64,000 bases of DNA from Aureimonas flava (GTDB taxonomy: Bacteria; Pseudomonadota; Alphaproteobacteria; Rhizobiales; Rhizobiaceae): the NCBI RefSeq assembly GCF_003583935.1, contig NZ_QYRN01000013.1, positions 1 through 64,000 on the forward strand, in the 5' to 3' direction. Below, in pieces: positions 19,469-27,397 of this stretch. Position numbers and translations under genes: made by a program. The notes under the pieces were generated by a model. The model did not search any database. It had not been told where the DNA came from and worked only from the letters and a program-made list of their open reading frames with translations. Each line of letters begins with the position of its first letter. Position 1 is the stretch's first letter.

Positions 19469-20509
19469 ATGAAACGCAGAGACTTTCTCATGGCCGGCGC
19501 GGGCGCCGCAGCCTTCGCCGCCCTGTCGGCCCGCCTGCCGGCCTTCGCACAGGACGCGGGCGCCGCGATCGAGAAGCCCTCGCTGACGCTCGGCGTCGGC
19601 GGCAAGCCGCTTCTCTACTACCTGCCGCTGACCATCGCCGAGCGGCGCGGCTTCTTCGAGGAGGAGGGCCTGACCGTCGCGATCAACGACTTCGGCGGCG
19701 GCGCCAAGTCGCTCCAGGCGCTGGTCGGAGGCTCGGTGGACGTGGTCACCGGCGCCTACGAGCATACGCTGCGCATGCAGCATCGGGGCCAGGACATCCG
19801 CGCCGTGGCGGACCTCGGCCGCTTCCCCGGCATCACCATCGCCGTGCGCTCCGCGCTCGCGGACGAGGTGAAGACGATCGCCGATCTGAAGGGCCGCGCC
19901 ATGGGCGTCACCGCGCCCGGCTCCTCCACCGCGCTGATGCTGCAATACGCGCTGGTGAAGGCCGGCCTCAAGCCCGACGACGTGTCTTTGGTCGGCATCG
20001 GCGGCGGCACCAGCGCCGTGGCGGCGGTGAAGCGCGGCGAGATCGCGGGCCTCTCGCATCTCGACCCCGTGACCTCGCGCCTCGAGGTGGACGGCGACAT
20101 CGTCCCCCTGATCGACACCCGCACGGAGGACGGCACGCGCCAGCTCTTCGGCGGCACCAACCCGGCCGCGACCGTCTACCTGCGCCACGACTTCGTGGAA
20201 GCCAACCCGGTGACCACGCAGCGCATCGTCAACGCCTTCCTGAAATCGCTCGCCTGGCTCCAGACCGCGACGCCCGACGAGGTGGCGGACAGCGTCCCCG
20301 AGGACTACCATTTCGGCGACCGCGAGTTCTACAAGACCGCCTTCGAGAAGGCCCGGCCGATGTACTCGCCCGACGGCGTCATCACCGAGGACGGCTTTCA
20401 GTCCATGCTGTCCATGCTGAAGACGCTGGAGCCCGACGAGTTCGGCAACGCCGAGATCGCCTTCGCCCAGACCTTCGACGACCGGTTCGTCACGGCCGCC
20501 AAGGGCTGA
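19469..20509 (+). CDS. ABC transporter substrate-binding protein (NMT1/THI5-like)
   Basis: A 346-residue periplasmic binding protein. The N-terminus MKRRDFLMAGAGAAAFAALS...AFAQD carries a twin-arginine-like signal of about 28 residues. The mature part begins PSLTLGVGGKPLLYYLPLTIAERRGFFEEEGL, the characteristic opening of NMT1/SsuA/TauA-type proteins, and contains DLKGRAMGVTAPGSST. A strong ribosome site (GGGAGGGG) precedes ATG 19469. It is the third gene of the transporter operon and is followed by a GC-rich hairpin. Family members bind sulfonates, nitrate, pyrimidine precursors or aromatic acids; none can be picked. Confidence 0.9.
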   Translation: MKRRDFLMAGAGAAAFAALSARLPAFAQDAGAAIEKPSLTLGVGGKPLLYYLPLTIAERRGFFEEEGLTVAINDFGGGAKSLQALVGGSVDVVTGAYEHTLRMQHRGQDIRAVADLGRFPGITIAVRSALADEVKTIADLKGRAMGVTAPGSSTALMLQYALVKAGLKPDDVSLVGIGGGTSAVAAVKRGEIAGLSHLDPVTSRLEVDGDIVPLIDTRTEDGTRQLFGGTNPAATVYLRHDFVEANPVTTQRIVNAFLKSLAWLQTATPDEVADSVPEDYHFGDREFYKTAFEKARPMYSPDGVITEDGFQSMLSMLKTLEPDEFGNAEIAFAQTFDDRFVTAAKG

Positions 20510-20531
20510 GGACCACGCCGCACCAGAGGTC

Positions 20532-20567
20532 GGGCGGCGCCGGGGCGGAAAGGCTCCGGCGCCGCCC
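20532..20567 (+). terminator. Strong hairpin after the NMT1-type transporter
   Basis: Twelve-base arms GGGCGGCGCCGG (20532-20543) and CCGGCGCCGCCC (20556-20567) enclose a twelve-base loop, 22 bases past the binding-protein stop. The following GCGCGTTCGTTC is only weakly T-rich. It probably ends the transporter transcript. Confidence 0.65.
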
Positions 20568-20821
20568 GCGCGTTCGTTCACAGGAAAGTTGGCCCGACAC
20601 CCTTGGCAACCCCGGAGGGGTCGTTAAATCGAGTGACGGCGTGTGCTGCGTGCGCCGAGGGCTTCCCTGAACCGACGGAGAATGGTGAAACCGTCCTCAA
20701 GGGAAAGGGTTCGAGACCCCATGCCGGCTTCGCGCGCTGTTCGCCCTTCGATCGCCTCCCACCCCGCTCGACGTCCGCCCTCGACCACGCGTCGGCCGCG
20801 CGCCCGTTTCGGTTCGATCGC
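20568..20821 (+). other. Long leader before the Mrp operon, no gene seen
   Basis: These 254 bases precede the mnhA start. An ATG frame is open through most of it, but the encoded residues show no membrane character and no ribosome site supports an early start. A small hairpin (CCCC-GGA-GGGG near 20620) and a GACGG/CCGTC pairing near 20680-20700 are visible. The promoter and a structured leader are probably here. I could not match it to a known riboswitch. Confidence 0.4.
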
Positions 20822-23134
20822 ATGATGCTGTTCGCGGCCGTGTTCGCCGGGTTTCCGGCAGCGCTTCTCGCCCGCTTCCTCGCCGCGCGCGTGCCCCATC
20901 CCGGATGGGTGTGCGCGCTGGTGCCCGCCGCCCTGTTCGCCGCCTTCGCCGCGATGGGCGCGGGCCTCGGCGAAGCGGCGCTGGTGGAGCGGCTGGAATG
21001 GGTGCCGGCGCTGGGGGTGGGCCTCGGCTTCCGCCTCGACGGTTTCTCGCTCCTGTTCTGCCTTCTCATCACCGGCATCGGCGCGCTGGTCTGCGTCTAT
21101 TCGGGCGCCTACTTCGCCGAGAAGCCGCGCGACAAGGGCGCGAGCTTCCTGGCGCTCGTGCTCCTGTTCATGGCGGCGATGCTCGGCACGGTCCTGTCGG
21201 ACAACCTCGTCGGCCTCTACGTGTTCTGGGAGCTGACCAGCCTCGTCTCCTTCCTGCTGATCGGCTTCGATTCCCATCAGGTCGCCGCGCGCAAGGCGGC
21301 GCTCCAGTCGCTGGTGGTGACCGCCGGAGGCGGCCTGTGCCTCTTCGGCGCGATCCTCCTGATCGGCTCGGCGATGGGCACGTTCAGCCTGTCGGAGATC
21401 GCCGCGCGCGGCGGCGAGCTGACCGCCTCGCCGCTCGCCCCCGCCATCCTCGTGCTCCTGTGCCTCGGCGCCTTCACCAAGTCCGCCCAGGTGCCGTTCC
21501 ACTTCTGGCTGCCCAACGCCATGCAGGCGCCGACGCCCGCCTCGGCCTATCTCCACTCGGCGACCATGGTGAAGCTCGGCGTCTACCTCCTGGCGCGTTT
21601 CGACCAGGCCTTCGCGGGCATGCCCGCCTTCGGCACGACGCTGGTCGTCTTCGGCACGGCGACGCTGCTCGTGGGCGGCCTGCGGGCGCTGATGCAGTCC
21701 GGCTTCAAGGGCATCCTCGCCCAGTCGACCGTCGGCTCGCTCGGGCTTCTCGTGCTCCTGATCGGGCTCGGCGGCGAGGCCGCCGCGCTGGCCACCGTCG
21801 GCTTCATCCTCGCCCACGCGCTCTACAAGGCCGCCCTGTTCTTCTGCGCCGGCAACGCGATCCACGCGACCGGCCGCACCCAGGTCACCCAGATGTCCGG
21901 CCTCGGCCCGCGGCTTCCCCTGACGGCGGCGGCCGCCGCCCTCGCGGCCGTCTCCATGGCCGGGCTGGCGCCCATGATCGGCTTCGTCGCGAAGGAGCTC
22001 GTGTTCGAGGCGCAGCTCGCCGACGCCGCCGGCGCCCTCGCCATCGCGCTGGTGGTGGTCGGCAACGCCGCCTTCGGCATGATCGCGCTGCTTTCGGCCG
22101 TGGACCCGTTCTGGAAACGGCGCGACGCCCCGTCCGAGATCAAGCACCGCGAGACGCCGGGCCTCGTGCTCGGCCCGCTGGTCCTGGCCGGCCTCGGCCT
22201 CCTGTTCGGTCTGATGCCCGGCCTCGTGGCGCAGACGCTGATCGTCCCCGCCGCGAGCGCGCTCCATGGCGCGCCCATCGAGGCGTCGATCTACCTCTGG
22301 CACGGCTTCACGCCGATGCTCGCCCTAAGCGCCGGCGTGGTGGCCCTGGGCGTCGTTCTCTATCTCGCCTGGCCGCGGGTCCACTGGCGCCTCGGCGAAT
22401 GGCCGCCGCTGGTCGCGCTCCTGGGCGACCGGGGCTACTACGCCGTTTTCGACGGCATCCTGTCGCTCGCCGAGCGCTCCACCCGAATGCTCCAGAACGG
22501 CGACCAGCGGCGCTACACGGCCACCGTGGTCGCCGCCACCGTCGCGTTGGTCCTGGCGGGCCTCCTGCTCGCGGCGCCCGGCTTCGCGATCGACCTCGAT
22601 GCGTCCGCCCTCCACCCGGCCCCGCTGGCCGTACTCGCGTTCATAGTGGCGGGCGCGCTCGCCGCGGCCCGCACGCGTTCGCTGCTGGCCGCGATGGTCT
22701 CGGTCGGCATCGTGGGCTTCGGCTCGGCGCTGGTGTTCCTGGTCAACGGCGCGCCCGACCTCGCGCTGACCCAGTTCTCGGTGGAGGTGCTGGTGGTGGT
22801 GATCCTCACCGCGCTGCTCCTGCGGCTGCCGCTGAACCCGGTGCCGACGCGCACGCGCGGCGAGCGGCGCTTCGACGCGGTGCTCGCCGCCGGCTTCGGC
22901 CTCGTGGTCTTCGTCGCGCTGGCGGCGATGACGGCCGTGCCCTTCGATCCGCGCCTGTCGGCCTTCTTCGCCGCCGCGAGCTACCCGGAGGCGTTCGGGC
23001 GCAACGTCGTGAACGTCATCCTGGTCGACTTCCGCGCCATCGACACTTTGGGCGAGATCTCCGTCGTCTGCTTCGCCGCGCTCGGCGCCTGGAGCCTGCT
23101 GCGGCGCCGGACGGGATCGGGGGGCGCGAAGTGA
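20822..23134 (+). CDS. mnhA: Mrp/Mnh antiporter subunit A
   Basis: A 770-residue polytopic membrane protein, the large subunit of the Mrp complex that exchanges Na+ or K+ for protons. The N-terminal two thirds match the NuoL-like proton-channel family, with YVFWELTSLVSF holding the conserved membrane Glu and FHFWLPNAMQAPTPASAYLHSATMVK. The C-terminal part has the MbhD-like segment (NGAPDLALTQFSVEVLVVV) and MbhE-like segment (VNVILVDFRAIDTLGEI) that belong to subunit A. ATG 20822 begins the first hydrophobic helix; a second ATG follows directly. Subunit B is separate, not fused as in rhizobial PhaAB. Confidence 0.95.
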   Translation: MMLFAAVFAGFPAALLARFLAARVPHPGWVCALVPAALFAAFAAMGAGLGEAALVERLEWVPALGVGLGFRLDGFSLLFCLLITGIGALVCVYSGAYFAEKPRDKGASFLALVLLFMAAMLGTVLSDNLVGLYVFWELTSLVSFLLIGFDSHQVAARKAALQSLVVTAGGGLCLFGAILLIGSAMGTFSLSEIAARGGELTASPLAPAILVLLCLGAFTKSAQVPFHFWLPNAMQAPTPASAYLHSATMVKLGVYLLARFDQAFAGMPAFGTTLVVFGTATLLVGGLRALMQSGFKGILAQSTVGSLGLLVLLIGLGGEAAALATVGFILAHALYKAALFFCAGNAIHATGRTQVTQMSGLGPRLPLTAAAAALAAVSMAGLAPMIGFVAKELVFEAQLADAAGALAIALVVVGNAAFGMIALLSAVDPFWKRRDAPSEIKHRETPGLVLGPLVLAGLGLLFGLMPGLVAQTLIVPAASALHGAPIEASIYLWHGFTPMLALSAGVVALGVVLYLAWPRVHWRLGEWPPLVALLGDRGYYAVFDGILSLAERSTRMLQNGDQRRYTATVVAATVALVLAGLLLAAPGFAIDLDASALHPAPLAVLAFIVAGALAAARTRSLLAAMVSVGIVGFGSALVFLVNGAPDLALTQFSVEVLVVVILTALLLRLPLNPVPTRTRGERRFDAVLAAGFGLVVFVALAAMTAVPFDPRLSAFFAAASYPEAFGRNVVNVILVDFRAIDTLGEISVVCFAALGAWSLLRRRTGSGGAK

Positions 23135-23541
23135 ACTCGATCGTCCTCTCCGCCTTCTCGCGCCTTTTCTTCCTGCTGATGATCGCCGTTTCGCTCTACG
23201 TCCTGTATCGCGGCCACAACGAGCCGGGCGGCGGCTTCGTGGGTGGGCTGATCGGCGCCTCGGGCCTTGCCGTCCTCGCCCTCGCCGAGGGCGTCGACGC
23301 GGCGCGCCGCGCCCTGCGGCTCCACCCCGTGGCGGTGATGGGCCTCGGCCTCGTCCTCGCCCTCCTGTCCGGAGTGCCGGGGCTCGTGACACACGGATCG
23401 TTCCTGACGCATTGGTGGCTGCATCTCGGCAGCCTGCATCTGGGCACCGCGCTCCTGTTCGACATCGGGGTCTACATGGTGGTGATCGGCGGCGTTCTTG
23501 CCCTCGTCCTGCGCTTCTACGAGGAGGACGCGGGCTCGTGA
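23131..23541 (+). CDS. mnhB: Mrp/Mnh antiporter subunit B
   Basis: A 136-residue membrane protein with four hydrophobic segments and the MnhB signature YRGHNEPGGGFVGGLI near the N-terminus. It starts with GTG 23131, overlapping the mnhA stop as GTGA. In the complex, subunit B sits beside the MbhE-like part of subunit A. Normal length; no oddities. Confidence 0.93.
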   Translation: MNSIVLSAFSRLFFLLMIAVSLYVLYRGHNEPGGGFVGGLIGASGLAVLALAEGVDAARRALRLHPVAVMGLGLVLALLSGVPGLVTHGSFLTHWWLHLGSLHLGTALLFDIGVYMVVIGGVLALVLRFYEEDAGS

Positions 23542-23921
23542 CACTCGCCTATGCCCTCGCCATCGCGGTGCTCGCGGCCTGCGGCGTCCACATGATGCTG
23601 TCTCGCCACGCGGTGCGCATCCTGTTCGGCGTCGCGGTGCTGTCGGCCGCGGTGAACCTCGTGATCTTCTACGCCGGCCGCATCGCCTCCGACGTGCCGC
23701 CGGTGATCCTCGGGGGGCAGGACGCTCTGGCGTCGAGCGCCGCCAATCCCCTGCCCCAGGCGCTGATCCTCACCGCCATCGTGATCGGCTTCGCCCTGGT
23801 CTCCTTCGTGGCGGCGCTGGCTCTGCGGCTCTGGCGCTCCGTGGGCACGCTGGACGGGCGCGAGCTCGGCGACGCGGAGCGGCTGGGAACGCCCTTCGCC
23901 GACCGGGAGCGCCGTCCATGA
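23538..23921 (+). CDS. mnhC: Mrp/Mnh antiporter subunit C
   Basis: A 127-residue NuoK-like membrane protein with three hydrophobic segments. HAVRILFGVAVLSAAVNLVIF and NPLPQALILTAIVIGFALVSF match the family, the second being the conserved D/N-P-L-P-Q-A-L-x-L-T-A-I-V-I motif. It starts with GTG 23538, overlapping the mnhB stop. The hydrophilic tail after about residue 105 is short. Confidence 0.94.
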   Translation: MTLAYALAIAVLAACGVHMMLSRHAVRILFGVAVLSAAVNLVIFYAGRIASDVPPVILGGQDALASSAANPLPQALILTAIVIGFALVSFVAALALRLWRSVGTLDGRELGDAERLGTPFADRERRP

Positions 23922-25441
23922 CGGCCGTGCTTCTCGCCAACGCGGTCCTGTGGCCGGTGGCCGTGCCGCTCGTCACAGCAGCCCTGTGCGCCGCGCTCTG
24001 GCGCCACGTCGGGGCGCAGCGGCTCGTCTCGCGCTTCGGCACGCTGGCGCTCCTGTGCGTCTCGCTGTTCCTGCTGTGGCGGGTCGTCGCCGCGGGCACG
24101 CAGGCGATCCAGTTCGGCAGTTGGGCCGCGCCCTTCGGCGTGACCTTCGCGGCCGACCGCCTGGGCGCCGCGATGGCCGCGATCACCGGCCTGATGGCGG
24201 TGAGCGTCATGATCTTCGGCCTCGCCGACATTCGGCGGCGCGAGGAGGCGGCCGGCTTCCACGTCCTGTTCCACGGGATGCTGACGGGCGTGAACGGCGC
24301 CTTCCTGACCGGCGACATCTTCAATCTCTACGTCTGGTTCGAGATCATGCTCATCACGGCGATGGGCCTGCTCGCGATCCGGCGCACCCGCGCCCAGCTC
24401 GACGGAACGCTGAAATACGCCGTCCTCAACCTCTTCTCGACCCTGCTGTTCCTCCTGGCCGTGGCGCTCCTGTACGGCGCCACCGGCACGCTCAACATGG
24501 CCGACCTCGGCCGGGTCATGCCGACGCTGCCGCCTTCGGCGACGCTCACCATCTCGGCGCTCCTGTTCCTGGCGGGCTTCGGCATCAAGGCGGGCTACTT
24601 CCCGCTGTTCTTCTGGCTCCCCGCCTCCTACCACACGGCCTCGATCACCATCGCGGCGATCTTCGCGGGCCTTTTGACCAAGGTCGGCGTCTATGCCTGC
24701 TTCCGCGTCTTCACGCTGATCTTCGCGGCTGACGACGGCCTGCGCGGCATCCTCGCGGTGATGGCGGCCGGCACGATGCTGTTCGGCGTGTTCGGCGCGG
24801 CCGTGCAGTGGGACGTCAGGCGCATCCTGTCGTTCCACATCGTCAGCCAGATCGGCTACATGCTGCTCGGCCTCGCGCTGGCGACGCCGGCGGGACTGGC
24901 GGGCGGGATCTTCTACATCGTCCACCACATCGTGGTGAAGGCCAACCTGTTCCTGATCGCCGGCGCGATCCACCGGGCGTCCGGCACGTTCGACCTACGG
25001 CGGTCCGGGGGCCTCCTGAAGCGTTCACCGCTGCTCGCCGTCCTGTTCCTGGTGCCTGCCCTGTCGCTCGGGGGCATCCCGCCGCTGTCGGGCTTCTGGG
25101 CCAAGTTCATGGTGATCGACGCCTCGGTGAAGGCCGAGGCCTGGTGGCTCGTCGGCGTCGCGCTGTTCGTCGGGTTGCTGACGCTCTACTCCATGACCAA
25201 GATCTGGATGGAGGCGTTCTGGAAGGCGCCCGTCCTGCCGCGCGAGGCCGCCCGCCCCGTCCCGGCGCCGATGCTGGCGGCGATCGCCCTCCTGTCGACC
25301 GTGACGGTGGTGATCGGCCTGTTCGCCCAGCCCTTCGTGGTCTTCGCGGATCAGGCGGCCGCGAGCCTTGCCGATCCGTCGGCCTATATCGACGCGGTGC
25401 TCGGGCCCGGCACCGCCGCCGCGCCGAGGACGGCGCCATGA
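23918..25441 (+). CDS. mnhD: Mrp/Mnh antiporter subunit D
   Basis: A 507-residue NuoM/N-like membrane protein, the second proton-channel subunit. The conserved membrane Glu lies in YVWFEIMLITAMG, and lysines in FGIKAGYFPLFFWLP and in KANLFLIAGAIHR fit the proton path. Start ATG 23918 overlaps the mnhC stop and the stop overlaps mnhE. Length is typical for MnhD. Confidence 0.95.
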   Translation: MTAVLLANAVLWPVAVPLVTAALCAALWRHVGAQRLVSRFGTLALLCVSLFLLWRVVAAGTQAIQFGSWAAPFGVTFAADRLGAAMAAITGLMAVSVMIFGLADIRRREEAAGFHVLFHGMLTGVNGAFLTGDIFNLYVWFEIMLITAMGLLAIRRTRAQLDGTLKYAVLNLFSTLLFLLAVALLYGATGTLNMADLGRVMPTLPPSATLTISALLFLAGFGIKAGYFPLFFWLPASYHTASITIAAIFAGLLTKVGVYACFRVFTLIFAADDGLRGILAVMAAGTMLFGVFGAAVQWDVRRILSFHIVSQIGYMLLGLALATPAGLAGGIFYIVHHIVVKANLFLIAGAIHRASGTFDLRRSGGLLKRSPLLAVLFLVPALSLGGIPPLSGFWAKFMVIDASVKAEAWWLVGVALFVGLLTLYSMTKIWMEAFWKAPVLPREAARPVPAPMLAAIALLSTVTVVIGLFAQPFVVFADQAAASLADPSAYIDAVLGPGTAAAPRTAP

Positions 25442-25779
25442 GGCCGTCTCCGCTCGCCCGCGCGCTGGACTGCCTGGTGCTGGCCGCCGTGTTCCAGCGC
25501 GAGCTCGTCACGTCCTCGGTCGCCGTGGCGCGGGCGGCCTTCGCGCGCCAGCCGCGCACCGCCTCGGCGATCATCGCCATGCCGATCGCCCTGCGCACCG
25601 ACTTCGGCATCGCCGTGCTCGCCAACCTCGTGACGCTGACGCCGGGCACCTGCTCGATCCATGTCAGCGACGACCGGCGGACCCTGTTCATCCACGCGCT
25701 CGACGCCGAGGACCCGGACGCGATCGTCGCCGGCATCCGCACCGCGTTCGAGGACCGCATCCGGAGGATCGAGGGATGA
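25438..25779 (+). CDS. mnhE: Mrp/Mnh antiporter subunit E, short form
   Basis: A 113-residue protein matching the C-terminal part of MnhE, with NLVTLTPGTCSIHVSDDRRTLFIHALD (the T-x-T-P-G-T-x-x-V motif). MnhE proteins are usually about 160 residues with two or three N-terminal membrane helices. Here the first 35 residues, LARALDCLVLAAVFQRELV onward, hold at most one weak hydrophobic segment, so the usual N-terminal helices are missing. The start is fixed by the mnhD overlap at ATG 25438, leaving no room for a longer protein without a frame change. It may be a naturally short variant or a shortened gene. Confidence 0.85.
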   Translation: MRPSPLARALDCLVLAAVFQRELVTSSVAVARAAFARQPRTASAIIAMPIALRTDFGIAVLANLVTLTPGTCSIHVSDDRRTLFIHALDAEDPDAIVAGIRTAFEDRIRRIEG

Positions 25780-26066
25780 TGGAAACCCTGTCCGCCCTGC
25801 TCGACTGGCTGAGCGCCGGTCTCGTCACCCTCCTGATGGTGCCGCTCGCCCTTACGCTCTGGCGGATGGTGCGCGGCCCCGGCTACGCGGACCGCTTCAT
25901 CGCGGTGGACATGCTCACCGGCATCGCGGTGGCGATCGCGGCGCTGACGGCGGGCGCGACCGGACGGCGCGAGTTCCTGGACGTCGCCTTCGGCATCGCC
26001 CTGATCTCCTTCGTCGCGACCTGCGCCTTCGCCGCGCTCCTGGAGCGCAAGGGGGGCCGGCGATGA
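25776..26066 (+). CDS. mnhF: Mrp/Mnh antiporter subunit F
   Basis: A 96-residue protein with three hydrophobic segments and the MnhF motif WRMVRGPGYADRFIAVDMLTG, including the conserved Asp. It begins at ATG 25776, overlapping the mnhE stop, with a second ATG directly after. The stop overlaps mnhG. Length is normal. Confidence 0.93.
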   Translation: MMETLSALLDWLSAGLVTLLMVPLALTLWRMVRGPGYADRFIAVDMLTGIAVAIAALTAGATGRREFLDVAFGIALISFVATCAFAALLERKGGRR

Positions 26067-26452
26067 TCCTCCTCTCGCTCCTGGCGCTGGCGTCCAAGCT
26101 CGTGGGCGTGGTGTTCCTGTTCGCCGCCGCCCTCGGGCTCCTGCGCTTTTCCGACCCGCTCCAGCGCATGCACGCCGCGACCAAGGCGGGAACGCTCGGC
26201 GCCGGGTTCGTGGTGCTCGGCGTGGTGCTCCAGCTCCAGCGGCTGGACGCCACGCTGATCGGGCTGGCGGTGGTGCTGTTCCTGCTCCTGACGATCCCGG
26301 TCGCCGGCCATCTCCTCGGCCGCGCCGCCTACGTCTCCGGCGCCGACATGGGCGGCCTTCGCGGCCCCGACGCGCTGGAAGGTGTCCTCGACCGGCAGCC
26401 GGCGGCCCTCGAGGCGCTCGACGCGGACGCCGGCCTCGGCCGGGAGCTCTAG
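26063..26452 (+). CDS. mnhG: Mrp/Mnh antiporter subunit G
   Basis: A 129-residue protein with three hydrophobic segments and the MnhG signature LLRFSDPLQRMHAATKAGTLGAG. The last 45 residues form a hydrophilic tail. It is the last of seven antiporter genes, each overlapping the next by four bases. Its TAG stop interlocks with the TAG stop of the convergent eryC gene through a shared CTAG. Confidence 0.93.
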   Translation: MILLSLLALASKLVGVVFLFAAALGLLRFSDPLQRMHAATKAGTLGAGFVVLGVVLQLQRLDATLIGLAVVLFLLLTIPVAGHLLGRAAYVSGADMGGLRGPDALEGVLDRQPAALEALDADAGLGREL

Positions 26453-27381
26453 ACCCGAAGGTCGCCGGCGCCGGTGTCGATGTGCGGAGCCCAGAAGGCG
26501 ACGGATTCGGCGATCTGCTCGATCACCTGCCGGTCGTTCGGCTCGCGCTCCTTGAACGACAGCTCGAGGCAGATCTCGTTGTCCCGCGAGCCGCCCTCCG
26601 CCAGTGCCGCGAGAAGCGGCTCCGGCTGGATGCGGCCCCTGGCGTTGAATTCGGCGGTGAAGGGACGATGCCCGCCCTTGTCCATCAGGCTCTGCTTGAT
26701 GTGGATGATGGGCGAGACCTCCGGCACGGCGCGGGCCCAGGCGTAGGGGTCGAAATCGTCCGGGTTCGCGCTGGTCACGTCGCCGTGGTCGATGTCGGCC
26801 ATCATCCACATCGGCACCGCCATGCCGGCGGCGGTCAGCCGGTCCTGCAGCGACTTGCAGGCGGCGATGGTCTCGCCGAACTCGCGCCCGACGCTCATCG
26901 GCTCCCAGAACACGTAGCGCAGGCCCGCCGCCTTGGCGTGTTCGGCGACCTCGGCCCAGCAATCCACCGCGATCGCGGTCAGCTCCTCGCGCCGCGCCGG
27001 GTCGTCGAAGTCGCGATAGGTGAAGATCGCGAACTGCGTGCCGACCGACGTGCCGCCGAGGTCGCCCACGATGTCGGCGAAGGTCTTGAACCAGTCGACA
27101 TAGTAGCGGCGCACGTCGCGGTCGGGATGGCCGAAATGGTTGAGCCGCCCGTAGGGCCCGGTCATGCCGCTGGTCACGCGCACGCCGGTGCGCCGGAGCG
27201 CGGCGTCCATCCGCCGGGTCAGCCGCCGCACCACCGGGGCCGGCCAGGACGGATTGACGAACTCGTGGGTGAGCTGGAGGTCGCGGATCCTCAGGTTCCG
27301 CGCCACCGTGTCGATCAGGTCGTCGGGGTCGGCGAAGCGGTTCACCAGCGGGTTGGTGTTCAGCGAAAGCGTCAGCGGCAT
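26449..27381 (-). CDS. eryC: EryC-type tetrulose-phosphate epimerase (xylose isomerase-like TIM barrel)
   Basis: A 310-residue protein of the AP-endonuclease-2/xylose-isomerase-like TIM-barrel fold. In the Brucella erythritol route EryC interconverts the tetrulose-phosphate epimers made by EryB. Fold-type metal-binding positions appear in YVFWEPMSVG, MADIDHGDVTS and ICLELSFKERE. It is the last gene of the eryD-A-B-C unit, 16 bases after eryB. Its identity leans on this context, because the fold alone is shared by many isomerases. Its stop interlocks with mnhG, so no terminator separates the two operons. Confidence 0.86.
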   Translation of the reverse strand: MPLTLSLNTNPLVNRFADPDDLIDTVARNLRIRDLQLTHEFVNPSWPAPVVRRLTRRMDAALRRTGVRVTSGMTGPYGRLNHFGHPDRDVRRYYVDWFKTFADIVGDLGGTSVGTQFAIFTYRDFDDPARREELTAIAVDCWAEVAEHAKAAGLRYVFWEPMSVGREFGETIAACKSLQDRLTAAGMAVPMWMMADIDHGDVTSANPDDFDPYAWARAVPEVSPIIHIKQSLMDKGGHRPFTAEFNARGRIQPEPLLAALAEGGSRDNEICLELSFKEREPNDRQVIEQIAESVAFWAPHIDTGAGDLRV

Positions 27382-27397
27382 GGGGTGTCCTCGAAGA

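Noticed and set aside
20600-20720. Known cation or metabolite riboswitch before mnhA
   Set aside because: I could not match any conserved core with confidence, so it stays a generic leader.
20603-20821. N-terminal extension of mnhA by 73 codons
   Set aside because: The extra residues are hydrophilic and not protein-like for this family. The first membrane helix begins at ATG 20822.
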